Origin: a virus
Virus record (IMG/VR): IMGVR_UViG_3300042888_000548
Coordinates: 1-26,216 of that record
Strand: one strand, 5' to 3'
Length of the DNA: 26,216 bases
Part shown: in pieces, positions 1-6,727 of the stretch
How positions within the stretch are numbered: position 1 is the first letter of the stretch
Layout: every line of letters starts with the position of its first letter
Position numbers and translations under genes: made by a program
Notes under the pieces: generated by a model
What the model saw: the letters and a program-made list of their open reading frames with translations, nothing else
Databases searched by the model: none
What the model was told of the DNA's origin: nothing

Positions 1-67
1 CATCAAGCAGATCCTGTGGTAACGATAATATACCATCTTCTTCAACAGTTAATGTCCAGGTATTCAT
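1..67 (-). CDS. Partial small conserved phage protein, AbrB-like start
   Basis: The first 22 codons of a gene running off the left edge, starting MNTWTLTVEEDGILSLPQDL. The start is set by an ATGA overlap with the stop of the gene before it. The opening (a W-T-x-T-V-E-E-D strand followed by a Leu-Pro segment) resembles short phage proteins with a swapped-hairpin AbrB-like fold. The DNA-binding half would lie outside the window, so this is recognition by eye on a fragment only. Confidence 0.5.
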   Translation of the reverse strand, partial: MNTWTLTVEEDGILSLPQDLLD

Positions 68-282
68 ATTATTGAATCTGACCTATCTCGCTCTTGCTTA
101 CGTTGTTGCTCTAATCTTTCTTTGATCATCTTTCTACATTCTGTTCTAACTTGGGGAGGTACATCAGGAAGAAAATCTATATCTCTGCAATTGTAATATC
201 TACCAGGAGTTCCTTCCCAATTGTTGATAACAATCAAAAACACTGCTATAAATGCTACAATGACTATCAAGATATTTTTCAT
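64..282 (-). CDS. Small single-pass membrane protein, conserved phage unknown
   Basis: 72 aa. Residues 3-20 form one strongly hydrophobic segment (ILIVIVAFIAVFLIVI) and the rest is a hydrophilic tail with an N-C-R-D-I-D-F-x-P-D-V-P-P block and a charged Lys/Arg/Glu/Gln C-terminus. It probably sits in the inner membrane with the tail on one side. I chose the ATG at 282 because it overlaps the upstream stop as ATGA; a longer reading from 309 would add nine residues. The Cys-containing block looks like one seen in other marine T4-type phages, from memory. Function unknown. Confidence 0.7.
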   Translation of the reverse strand: MKNILIVIVAFIAVFLIVINNWEGTPGRYYNCRDIDFLPDVPPQVRTECRKMIKERLEQQRKQERDRSDSII

Positions 283-479
283 ATATAGTCGCTGACCAAC
301 AGTTGACACATTAATCCTTCACGCTCATCCTTAAATAGAAAGTTCATGTAGCTGTCTGTTAACTCTGTGGTGTATTTGTCCCCAGGTAACCCAAATCTTT
401 CTATAATGCTTATAGTGATTTCATCCCAAATTGGGATACTACCTGCCTTGGGACTCCATGGTACATGTACAGTTATCAT
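279..479 (-). CDS. Conserved small phage protein, unknown function
   Basis: 66 aa, no membrane segment. A recognisable block is F-G-L-P-G-D-K-Y-T-T-E followed by a Phe/Lys/Asp/Glu-rich stretch, as in short hypothetical proteins of T4-type cyanophages (from memory). It overlaps both neighbours by ATGA, so its translation is probably coupled to that of the HIT protein gene before it. No catalytic motif is visible. Confidence 0.65.
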   Translation of the reverse strand: MITVHVPWSPKAGSIPIWDEITISIIERFGLPGDKYTTELTDSYMNFLFKDEREGLMCQLLVSDYI

Positions 480-853
480 TTTCTGTAGTTACCCTTTTCC
501 GGAATCACGTGGCGAACACCGCCTGTGGGGTCTTCCATATCACCTTTGCGTCTGGGAATCAAATGAACATGGGGATACGGAACAGTTTGCCCTGCTGCTT
601 CCCCCCAATTCATACCGATATTGAATCCGTCCCACTCACCACTGTTGACCTTTTCTTGACCAAGTCTAAGTGCATCAGAAAAACAATCTTCGATAACACC
701 TACAGCTGAGTATTTAGGCACAAACAACAAGTGTCCTTCTGTTACAGGATACTTGTCTTTAAAAATAGCAACATGAAAATCATCTTGTACAACATCGTCC
801 CATGGTGCCTGACCTGCATCTCGTGCATCATCTAATGAATAGTGTAGGTTCAT
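476..853 (-). CDS. HIT-family nucleotide hydrolase-like protein
   Basis: 125 aa, the usual length of a single-domain histidine-triad protein. The core is at residues 79-101: IGMNWGEAAGQT followed by VPYPHVHLIPR. The canonical triad is H-x-H-x-H; here the first position is Tyr93, while the presumed nucleophile His95 and His97 remain. The N-terminal part (F-K-D-x-Y-P-V-T-E-G-H-L-L-F-V-P, 31-46) and C-terminal GGVRHVIP (111-118) also fit the family. HIT enzymes cleave nucleoside phosphoramidates or dinucleoside polyphosphates, so a purine-nucleotide housekeeping role would suit the nearby phosphoribosyltransferase and GTP cyclohydrolase. The substrate cannot be told from sequence. Confidence 0.85.
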   Translation of the reverse strand: MNLHYSLDDARDAGQAPWDDVVQDDFHVAIFKDKYPVTEGHLLFVPKYSAVGVIEDCFSDALRLGQEKVNSGEWDGFNIGMNWGEAAGQTVPYPHVHLIPRRKGDMEDPTGGVRHVIPEKGNYRK

Positions 854-1077
854 CGTTGATATTCCTTTCTTTCTGTAGGCAATGCATCTTCACGAATGAC
901 AAATTCACGTCCACCTAGACTACCGACAAATGCTCGTGTGCGTTCTGTATAGACCAGTCGCAATTTAATTGTTTGAAATGCAACTTCTAAAAATGCTTTA
1001 GGCTTGTAACCTAGTACATGCATGTCAAAATCTTTGCCTGCATCTGTACAATGTACTTTGATTTTCGAATCAATCAT
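850..1077 (-). CDS. Conserved small phage protein, unknown function
   Basis: 75 aa, basic, with alternating strands and a Gly-rich turn (VGSLGGREFVI) near residue 52. It overlaps by ATGA with the phosphoribosyltransferase gene upstream and the HIT gene downstream, so the three are translated as a coupled set. No domain is recognised; I see no zinc-binding or catalytic pattern. Confidence 0.65.
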   Translation of the reverse strand: MIDSKIKVHCTDAGKDFDMHVLGYKPKAFLEVAFQTIKLRLVYTERTRAFVGSLGGREFVIREDALPTERKEYQR

Positions 1078-1613
1078 TTAGTCCACCAATCTTCCCAAGG
1101 AAAATCAATCCACACATCGTTTTCGGCTTTGTTGACTTCCATGCCAATATAATCCATTTTAACATTACACTTGCTGGCAAGATTATCTACCAATACAGCA
1201 AATTTAACATTATTGTTCCATACTTCTTCCCAGGCCGGATCGTCTGGAAAGCAACCACTAGGCCAATCCTGCATGATCCAGTTAAGTGTGGTACCTTGAT
1301 CGTTGATATCATCCACAATCAAAATGTTTTTAAAAGTAGTATCGCTATCAACTGCACGATCCTTGGATAGTGGGCCTAGTGCATCTTCAGCCATCCACAG
1401 ATTGCTTTCAGGCCCAATCTCACTGTCACGTAAACTTACGTTCAATGTATGTAATGGAATATTAAAATACTGACTGATCATAACAGCAGGAATCAATCCG
1501 CCTCGAGTAATACCTACAATATAATCGGGTCTCCACGTTCCTGTAGCAAGTTCTCTACAGATTTTGCCGACTAATCCGTTTACTTCATGCTGGTTGATTT
1601 TGAGTTTGTTCAT
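1074..1613 (-). CDS. Phosphoribosyltransferase (xanthine/hypoxanthine PRTase-like)
   Basis: 179 aa type I phosphoribosyltransferase fold. The PRPP-binding signature is clear at residues 97-109 (ILIVDDINDQGTT, two acidic residues then D-x-G-T-T), and the pyrophosphate loop is at 34-39 (GITRGG). The tail (W-I-D-F-P-W-E-D-W-W) resembles the C-terminus of xanthine/guanine phosphoribosyltransferase-like phage proteins. Such enzymes join a nucleobase to PRPP; purine salvage is the likeliest role, but the hood that sets base specificity is not readable. A good AAGGA ribosome site lies about 5 nt before the ATG, inside the cupin gene's 3' end. Confidence 0.85.
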   Translation of the reverse strand: MNKLKINQHEVNGLVGKICRELATGTWRPDYIVGITRGGLIPAVMISQYFNIPLHTLNVSLRDSEIGPESNLWMAEDALGPLSKDRAVDSDTTFKNILIVDDINDQGTTLNWIMQDWPSGCFPDDPAWEEVWNNNVKFAVLVDNLASKCNVKMDYIGMEVNKAENDVWIDFPWEDWWTK

Positions 1614-2052
1614 TTCTATCCTTGAGATATTGTTCGTGTTGTATCCATTTGTTGTTGACTAAAAATCCCCATTCACGTTTGTGAGGGCCTGGCATGAATA
1701 GGGTCCAAGCAGTTACTCCGGGTTTAAGTTCGATACGATGATAGCTATTAGAACCACAAATACGGAAGTGACCAGGACCACGCCAATGCTTAGTTTCTCC
1801 AACCATCTTGCCATCTTCAAAATTAGGAGTGTATTCATAGTAACCGCCTTTGAGTATTAGTGTAGCATACGGCCACGGATGATCGTGAACATCGTCCGGA
1901 TCACCTTTAAGAAATTTATGTAAAAATATGTTGAATGGAAAACGATTTCTTTCTTTCAAGAATAGATAGTACCGTTCGAGATACGGTTCGTTATTAACAC
2001 GATCAAAAATGATGCGTTTTCGACCTAGACGTTCAAGCAGTTTCAAAAACAT
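1585..2052 (-). CDS. Cupin-fold phage protein
   Basis: 155 aa. Cupin motif 1 is seen as G50-x5-H56-D-H58 followed about 10 residues later by Gly-Gly, and motif 2 as P-G-H-F...Y-H105-R-I-E-L. His56, His58 and His105 could bind one metal ion; the usual Glu of motif 1 is not obvious. Single-domain cupins include dioxygenases, isomerases and sugar-modifying enzymes, so the substrate is open. It overlaps the glycosylase-like gene by 20 nt upstream and the phosphoribosyltransferase gene by 29 nt downstream. Confidence 0.7.
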   Translation of the reverse strand: MFLKLLERLGRKRIIFDRVNNEPYLERYYLFLKERNRFPFNIFLHKFLKGDPDDVHDHPWPYATLILKGGYYEYTPNFEDGKMVGETKHWRGPGHFRICGSNSYHRIELKPGVTAWTLFMPGPHKREWGFLVNNKWIQHEQYLKDRNEQTQNQPA

Positions 2053-2452
2053 TATTAACTTCTTCCTTGAGATATCTTATCAATTCTTTATCCGTAGGCG
2101 ATACACTATAATTGTTCTTATAAAAAATTTCATAGCTGTCGCTGCCGTATTTTCCAATGCCATATAACATTGTAGCATCATTTCCGTCCCAAGTCAAGTA
2201 GTCTTGACTCATTCTAAGTAAACGGGTATATCGGACATTTACCATTCCCAAGGGTTGGATTATGCTTTTGACAAAGTCTTCGTCTGCGTGTAGCAATGCC
2301 AATGCTGTGGGAAACCAATATAGGAATTCGGGCAATGTAGTTTTTACTGCTTTTCGACCTGTTTGGTTTAACATAATCACACCAACAAAATGCTGCCAAG
2401 CATCATCTACCTGTTGTTGCACCATTAGGTCATCACGCAACGGCTTAATCAT
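2033..2452 (-). CDS. MBD4-like base-excision DNA glycosylase (HhH-GPD superfamily)
   Basis: 139 aa, corresponding almost exactly to the isolated glycosylase domain of eukaryotic MBD4. Residues 23-33 (VGVIMLNQTGR) match the MBD4 F-L-N-R-T-S-G-K segment, 66-70 give Q-P-L-G-M, 96-110 (LYGIGKYGSDSYEIF) form the helix-hairpin-helix, and Asp121 in S-P-T-D-K-E-L aligns with the catalytic Asp of MBD4 (H-P-E-D-H-K-L). MBD4 removes T or U opposite G. The start at 2452 is chosen from the ATGA overlap; a reading from 2473 adds seven residues. It may act on deaminated or modified bases in phage or host DNA. The assignment is from memory of the MBD4 sequence. Confidence 0.8.
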   Translation of the reverse strand: MIKPLRDDLMVQQQVDDAWQHFVGVIMLNQTGRKAVKTTLPEFLYWFPTALALLHADEDFVKSIIQPLGMVNVRYTRLLRMSQDYLTWDGNDATMLYGIGKYGSDSYEIFYKNNYSVSPTDKELIRYLKEEVNNVFETA

Positions 2453-2667
2453 TCTACACCTTCTCCGAACCAATCGTCTACTTGACGCTCTGCTTCATCT
2501 TGGGTCATTGCATGGACAAAAATTTTAGCAGATTCGCCAACAGTATGTTGAATATTAAATTTTACAACTCCTGCAGGAATAAGTTCCCAATCTCGTTCTA
2601 CAACAAACTCTTGTAGATTTTTAGCACGATAGATTAAGTTGTCTGTGATATCTTTCGCAGTATTCAT
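2449..2667 (-). CDS. Conserved small phage protein, unknown function
   Basis: 72 aa, soluble and acidic, with a predicted alpha/beta pattern and a C-terminal D-E-A-E-R-Q-V-D-D-W-F helix. It joins the glycosylase gene by an ATGA overlap and starts with an ATGA overlap on the Cys3His gene, so it belongs to the same coupled unit. No recognisable family. Confidence 0.6.
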   Translation of the reverse strand: MNTAKDITDNLIYRAKNLQEFVVERDWELIPAGVVKFNIQHTVGESAKIFVHAMTQDEAERQVDDWFGEGVE

Positions 2668-2858
2668 TGTTGACCTCGAATAATGTTCTTGTTCGCGACC
2701 TCGTCGTCACTGCGCAGCTGATCTTCCATGTACATCATCAATTGATGTTTATACATGTCTTCTGACAGACCGTGCCACCCAATACATTTTCCCGTTGGAC
2801 TACGACCGCACCCGCATTTACCGATATCGCTATCATTTTCTTGAACTCTAACTTGCAT
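2664..2858 (-). CDS. CDGSH-like Cys3His metal-binding small protein
   Basis: 64 aa. Residues 15-29 read CGCGRSPTGKCIGWH, that is C-x-C-x7-C-x3-H. Iron-sulfur CDGSH proteins have C-x-C-x8-C-x3-H with a Ser or Thr three residues after the second Cys; here Ser20 is in that place and the loop is one residue shorter. A 2Fe-2S cluster with three Cys and one His is therefore possible, but a small zinc site would also explain the motif. The C-terminal half is helical with a Met/Gln-rich stretch. No partner is evident apart from the coupled neighbours. Confidence 0.6.
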   Translation of the reverse strand: MQVRVQENDSDIGKCGCGRSPTGKCIGWHGLSEDMYKHQLMMYMEDQLRSDDEVANKNIIRGQQ

Positions 2859-2860
2859 AA

Positions 2861-3064
2861 TTAATCCTTAAAATAAATTTCCATTACTTCTAGCTTGTCC
2901 ATGTATTCGGAAATTTGATCTATTTCTTTTTCAATGGCACCCATAAGGTCTGTGTGATCATGGATAGCCATAGGATTGTTTAACATGATATCTACATTCA
3001 TTTTATGTTTTAGAATGTGTGCTTCAAAGTGTTGTTTTAGAACACCGATCATTTGTTGTCTCAT
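2861..3064 (-). CDS. Conserved small helical phage protein
   Basis: 67 aa, almost entirely helical by composition, with a His-rich first half (KQHFEAHILKHKMNVDIML) and an acidic coiled-coil-like second half (EKEIDQISEYMDKLEVME). It resembles a short protein found beside replication genes in T4-type cyanophages, from memory. Probably forms a helical bundle or oligomer. It follows the 167-aa gene by 4 nt. Confidence 0.6.
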   Translation of the reverse strand: MRQQMIGVLKQHFEAHILKHKMNVDIMLNNPMAIHDHTDLMGAIEKEIDQISEYMDKLEVMEIYFKD

Positions 3065-3068
3065 TTTA

Positions 3069-3572
3069 TTATTCCTCTGGTTTAGGGTTATCTATACTCC
3101 AAGGCCAGGAAGTTCTTGGGTCTGGTCTGGGTTTTAGTTTAATATTTTCTTCAATAACTGTGCCGTCATCTTCGCACAGATCTATTTGATATGGTGCAAT
3201 GATGTGTACCGCAGTATCTTCCTCCTGCCAATCGTGGTCTCCGTCGAACAACCATCCAGCATTACCTTCGTAGTAGGCCTGCCGAATCGCTTCTTGTTCT
3301 TCTTCACCAATGTCGTCGCTGAATTCGATTTCAATATTAATACTGTCATCAAACTCGCAACCCCAACCGCAATCTACTCGAGCATAGGCAACATCATCGC
3401 CTTCCCAAGGAAGATTGCAGTCTAGATCACCTTCTACAAATCCTTGTCCCCACCGATATGTTTCGTCGATATTGAACCAACTGATACTGCCATCGGCGTT
3501 CTCACGAAACATTTCTACATGATAGATAATGCTTTTCTTATGCAACGGTTTAATTACATATACTTGACTCAT
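3069..3572 (-). CDS. Acidic phage protein, unknown function
   Basis: 167 aa, strongly acidic and tryptophan-rich, with no membrane segment. Segments such as G-D-H-D-W-Q-E-E-D and F-S-D-D-I-G-E-E-E-Q-E-A-I suggest a beta-rich domain with an acidic surface. The ATG at 3572 has an AAGGA site about 6 nt upstream, in the short gap after folE. No family recognised. A DNA mimic is possible for a protein this acidic, but nothing in the sequence demonstrates it. Confidence 0.6.
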   Translation of the reverse strand: MSQVYVIKPLHKKSIIYHVEMFRENADGSISWFNIDETYRWGQGFVEGDLDCNLPWEGDDVAYARVDCGWGCEFDDSINIEIEFSDDIGEEEQEAIRQAYYEGNAGWLFDGDHDWQEEDTAVHIIAPYQIDLCEDDGTVIEENIKLKPRPDPRTSWPWSIDNPKPEE

Positions 3573-3580
3573 GATATTCC

Positions 3581-4327
3581 TTATCGTGGAGCAAAATCTT
3601 GTTGGAGTTTAATGTTATCAAAAAACTCTTTCTTTGTACCCATGTCGTCTTTAAACGCACCTTTGAGTACTGTGGTTTGTGTAAGACTACTATGTGCCAT
3701 AATGCCGCGATTCTCACAGCACCCATGCACTGCCTGAACATAAACACCTACATCTTTGGCATCAGTTGCTTTCATAATTTCGCGGGCAATATCGTTGGCA
3801 AGTTCTTCTTGCAGGGTACCGCGGCGAGCGCACCACTGAGCAATACGAGTGTATTTAGAAAGTCCGATAAGTTTTTGTGCGGCAATAAGGCCAATATATG
3901 CTACACCGGATACAGGCTGATGATGATGACTGCACATACTACGAAGCTCACTGCGAACAACCAGCATGCCTTCATATCTGTCCTCACTATCATTTGGAAA
4001 CGCTGTTGCGTCTGGTGCCGGGTCATATCGGCCACTCATGATTTCGTTAAAGTACATCTTGGCCAATCTACGTGCTGTGCCTTGACTATTAGGATCGTTC
4101 TCGCGATCAATTAGCAAACGATCTAGCACTTGTTCAAATGCTGGTGTTGCTTCGTCAATTAATTTTTCTATATCACCTTCGTATAGGTAATCGCTGATGT
4201 TATCACCTGCCCAGAAACGTTTGCCCTCACGTTTCATCTTAAAACGAATATGATCGCCTAGATATGCTTCTTGGTATCCGCCATCGCCTGCCATTGCGTC
4301 CAGGCCTGTTTCTTTTTTATCTGTCAA
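3581..4327 (-). CDS. folE: GTP cyclohydrolase I
   Basis: 248 aa; converts GTP to 7,8-dihydroneopterin triphosphate, first step of both folate/biopterin and 7-deazaguanine synthesis. The catalytic core is clear: Cys132-S-H-His135 and Cys203 in V-H-G-C form the zinc site, then LIGLSKYTRIAQWCARR (153-169) and a C-terminal T-T-V-L-K-G-A-F-K block as in bacterial FolE. The N-terminus is longer than usual by roughly 30 residues. The best start is a TTG at 4327 with GGAG 8 nt upstream; the next ATG (4294) has a poor ribosome site. With the QueD-like and DpdA-like genes of the same operon it probably feeds DNA base modification rather than folate. Confidence 0.93.
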   Translation of the reverse strand: MTDKKETGLDAMAGDGGYQEAYLGDHIRFKMKREGKRFWAGDNISDYLYEGDIEKLIDEATPAFEQVLDRLLIDRENDPNSQGTARRLAKMYFNEIMSGRYDPAPDATAFPNDSEDRYEGMLVVRSELRSMCSHHHQPVSGVAYIGLIAAQKLIGLSKYTRIAQWCARRGTLQEELANDIAREIMKATDAKDVGVYVQAVHGCCENRGIMAHSSLTQTTVLKGAFKDDMGTKKEFFDNIKLQQDFAPR

Positions 4328-4369
4328 TTCTAATTCTCCGAGTTAATGTCGTGGATGACATATATTATA

Positions 4370-5467
4370 TTATTTTAACATCTCTAATAGTTTATTACAA
4401 CTAAAAAAGTTTTCTTTTAGTATATCTACCTGTTTATTTAGGCTAGGCATACGAGTTCTGTAATTTTCCATATGTTCTATAATTGTTTTACAGATGTCTG
4501 GACGATACACAGTATAGGCGTCAAACGATTCAGTCCATTTGCTAGGATATTTAAACGTGTCTATAGCCATTTCACTGTAGCTAAGTCTATCTGGTACCAT
4601 AGGAATTGCACCTACTATAGCACCTTCATACCAACTGATGCCTAGTGTTTCTTGTAGGTTAGCACTAAACACCATTTTAGCTTCACCTAGTAAATTATGG
4701 TATTCATTTTTTGTTAGTTGTTGATCTTGACAAACAACAAACTCATATTGAGGTAAGTGTTCTTTTAGATCGCGGAAGATTTCGACCTGCTTCTCAGGAG
4801 CAATACGATGCGGGAACAAGATAAGATCACGCTTGGGCATATTCTTGTACATGAGTAGAGTATCGGTCATATACTCCATGGGCCATCCTGTGCGAACAAC
4901 CTTGTCGGTGAATAAAGTATCATCAAATACAGTCTTGTACATACTTACTTTACGATCCGGATCAGGTTGAATCAAATTCTCGTAAAACATATGAATGTGA
5001 AAGTCTGTGGCAAAGTAGTTGTGATCAAAAGCGTGGTAGAAACTCTTCTCTGCATGACGTACCCAGGGCTTATCTCCAACAAGACGTCCTAAGAAGTCCT
5101 GTGGATCATAACTGCCAGCATGCCATAAGCCATGTGTAGTTACAGGAATACCCAACAACTCACTCATGTACTTTAAGTTTATGATACCAGGATGCCAAGC
5201 ATCAGTAAAGATAAAGTGATCGCCGGGATGAACGGCTCCGTTACAAAATAACCGGCCCATCTGCTCAACTTGACTAGACTTGTATATATTGGTGCCACCA
5301 AAATTAAGAAAAGCACCAGGAGTAGTGGCTGAAGGAATATCTTCAGGCCCAGATATAATTTGAACATTGTGTCCTGCCTTTTTAAGTAACGCAGGCACAT
5401 GAGTTTTCCACTGACCTGTGTAACGTGTCTCAACTGCTTCTAGATCAATAAGGAAAACTCGTGCCAT
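4370..5467 (-). CDS. GT-B fold glycosyltransferase
   Basis: 365 aa. The C-terminal half is a typical GT4-like nucleotide-sugar domain: LILFPHRIAPEKQ (215-227) starts the second Rossmann domain, and E273-x7-E281 (ETLGISWYE) is the E-x7-E signature of retaining GT-B enzymes. The N-terminal half, with F-T-D-A-W-H-P-G near 87-94, would bind the acceptor. A GAGG site precedes the ATG. It lies directly before folE in the DNA metabolism operon and not among tail genes, so glycosylation of a modified DNA base is a reasonable guess; glycosylation of a protein or host envelope cannot be excluded. Confidence 0.85.
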   Translation of the reverse strand: MARVFLIDLEAVETRYTGQWKTHVPALLKKAGHNVQIISGPEDIPSATTPGAFLNFGGTNIYKSSQVEQMGRLFCNGAVHPGDHFIFTDAWHPGIINLKYMSELLGIPVTTHGLWHAGSYDPQDFLGRLVGDKPWVRHAEKSFYHAFDHNYFATDFHIHMFYENLIQPDPDRKVSMYKTVFDDTLFTDKVVRTGWPMEYMTDTLLMYKNMPKRDLILFPHRIAPEKQVEIFRDLKEHLPQYEFVVCQDQQLTKNEYHNLLGEAKMVFSANLQETLGISWYEGAIVGAIPMVPDRLSYSEMAIDTFKYPSKWTESFDAYTVYRPDICKTIIEHMENYRTRMPSLNKQVDILKENFFSCNKLLEMLK

Positions 5468-5470
5468 TTA

Positions 5471-5695
5471 TTAACCTCTCTTTTGAAAGTTTGGTCTGTT
5501 GCCTTGGTACGGCCGTCTTGGTCGCTTGCTGGCAAGATACGAACCATAGTTTTGAGAATCTCTACGATAGAGATCTGCAGGGTTAAAATCGCAGAGTTGT
5601 AATCTGCACCAATCGTGGTAGGCCTCAAGGTCTTCCCACACTTTCACAACGTCAGGACGATTTTCAAAGTACCTGTAGTCCTTGTAGTTTTTCAT
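5471..5695 (-). CDS. Conserved small phage protein, unknown function
   Basis: 74 aa with an aromatic N-terminus (M-K-N-Y-K-D-Y-R-Y-F-E-N-R-P-D-V) and a very basic, Arg/Pro-rich tail. The block A-Y-H-D-W-C-R-L-Q-L-C-D-F-N-P-A-D-L-Y is like one in hypothetical proteins of T4-type cyanophages, from memory. The basic tail could contact nucleic acid. AAAGGA lies 6 nt before the ATG, and the stop is 3 nt before the glycosyltransferase start. Confidence 0.65.
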   Translation of the reverse strand: MKNYKDYRYFENRPDVVKVWEDLEAYHDWCRLQLCDFNPADLYRRDSQNYGSYLASKRPRRPYQGNRPNFQKRG

Positions 5696-5706
5696 CGATG
5701 TTCCTT

Positions 5707-6096
5707 TTAGTATTTGATGAATGAACCATTTTCTCCGTCTTCGGAGACCTCAATCCAAATCTCGCGACCTGGATACTTATTGGAGATAGCGTCAAACAAA
5801 TCGCCTGACATCATCTCGCAACTCTTGTAGTCTAGTTGGAGTGTACCTTCTGCATACAGTTTTTCCAACCAGCGTTTAAACTGAATGAACTCGATATCGC
5901 GATCATCGTGTGTAACACCAATCCAAACTTTAAAATGGAAGATGTGTCGATGTGGATATCCTAGAAAACTTACATCATACTCATCACCTGTAGCAAGGTT
6001 AGCATCTGTAAGTGCGGCTGGATATTTGTGAATACCTTCTTTGCGGAAGGTAACCCAAATCATTTTGTTAGGTCTTTGGTCTTGTCTAATAATCAT
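5707..6096 (-). CDS. queD: QueD-like (6-carboxy/6-pyruvoyl-tetrahydropterin synthase fold) protein
   Basis: 129 aa, the size of a QueD/PTPS subunit. Three histidines fit the zinc site: His23 (V-T-F-R-K-E-G-I-H-K-Y-P, like F-S-A-A-H-R-L-P) and His49 and His51 in YPHRHIFHFKVWI, like H-G-H-N-Y. Then D-I-E-F-I-Q-F-K-R-W-L matches the M-V-x-D-F-x-D-L-K segment, and Glu119 in V-S-E-D-G-E-N-G fits the substrate-anchoring Glu. The catalytic Cys just before H-G-H in QueD is missing, so the reaction may differ. Its probable substrate is the FolE product. Start by ATGA overlap at 6096; Met12 is an alternative. Confidence 0.7.
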   Translation of the reverse strand: MIIRQDQRPNKMIWVTFRKEGIHKYPAALTDANLATGDEYDVSFLGYPHRHIFHFKVWIGVTHDDRDIEFIQFKRWLEKLYAEGTLQLDYKSCEMMSGDLFDAISNKYPGREIWIEVSEDGENGSFIKY

Positions 6097-6341
6097 TTTA
6101 CGTTCTTTGCAGTTATTGGGCCTTTGCCTTGAAGTCCAAAGTTTTCTTTAATTGCAGTTCCGCAGAGTGTGCGTTGATATGATGCACCTTCTGCAGGACC
6201 TTCTGTGGTAAATCTAAGTTCAAAACATATTTTAGCACATTCTTCAATGAGAAGTCTAGCGAATCTTTCCTGATCAACAACAGGAACGCCCATAATGTCG
6301 TCTGTTGACTTATTTAGAATTTCTTGAATCTGTGGATTCAT
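6093..6341 (-). CDS. Conserved small phage protein, unknown function
   Basis: 82 aa. The helical block Q-E-R-F-A-R-L-L-I-E-E-C-A-K-I-C-F is a pattern common in phage hypothetical proteins, and the C-terminal half is polar. ATGA overlaps on both sides couple it to the 129-aa unknown upstream and the QueD-like gene downstream. No motif suggests an activity. Confidence 0.6.
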   Translation of the reverse strand: MNPQIQEILNKSTDDIMGVPVVDQERFARLLIEECAKICFELRFTTEGPAEGASYQRTLCGTAIKENFGLQGKGPITAKNVK

Positions 6342-6727
6342 CTTAGACTCTCCATAGTGATGATCTTGGATAATTCTTCTCCAAGGTCTTTGTCGTCTGT
6401 GACTATATGTAGACTGTGACGGTGGTCGTCTCTTTGACGATCATATTTGGTAGTTTCGATAATAGTTCCGCCACCGGCACTATAGACATTTAATCTGAAT
6501 GACTGTGTTTGAATATTCGGGCCTTCTTCGTCAATGCTGATAGCATTACCGTACTCGGCTTCGTCGTTGTCGTTCATTAGCCAGTTGCGAATTCTTTGTT
6601 TAAATGTTAGTTTCATAGGTCTTTCTTCTACGTATTGTCTTGCACGTTTAACTGTATTAGCACCAGTAATCCTTGGAATCCTTCTTGGAACCTTTGCAGT
6701 TGATGCTACGGCGTATCCACCACTCAT
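6338..6727 (-). CDS. Conserved phage protein, unknown function
   Basis: 129 aa. A basic N-terminus (PRRIPRITGANTVKRARQ, 14-31) leads into KLTFKQRIRNWLMND (39-53) and a beta-rich C-terminal half ending D-D-K-D-L-G-E-E-L-S-K-I-I-T-M-E-S-L-R. From memory the second half matches a small protein conserved in marine T4-type phages that often begins at the internal Met38, so the first 37 residues may be an extension. The ATGA overlap at 6727 supports the long form. Confidence 0.6.
   Translation of the reverse strand: MSGGYAVASTAKVPRRIPRITGANTVKRARQYVEERPMKLTFKQRIRNWLMNDNDEAEYGNAISIDEEGPNIQTQSFRLNVYSAGGGTIIETTKYDRQRDDHRHSLHIVTDDKDLGEELSKIITMESLR

Noticed and set aside
3599-4114. A 171-codon plus-strand frame across folE
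   Set aside because: FolE motifs on the minus strand are unambiguous; the plus-strand protein is Cys/Thr/Ile-rich without any domain.
4357-4380. A/T-rich stretch between glycosyltransferase and folE as a promoter
   Set aside because: TATAAT is present but the -35 region is unlike consensus, and the late octamer is imperfect; evidence too thin.
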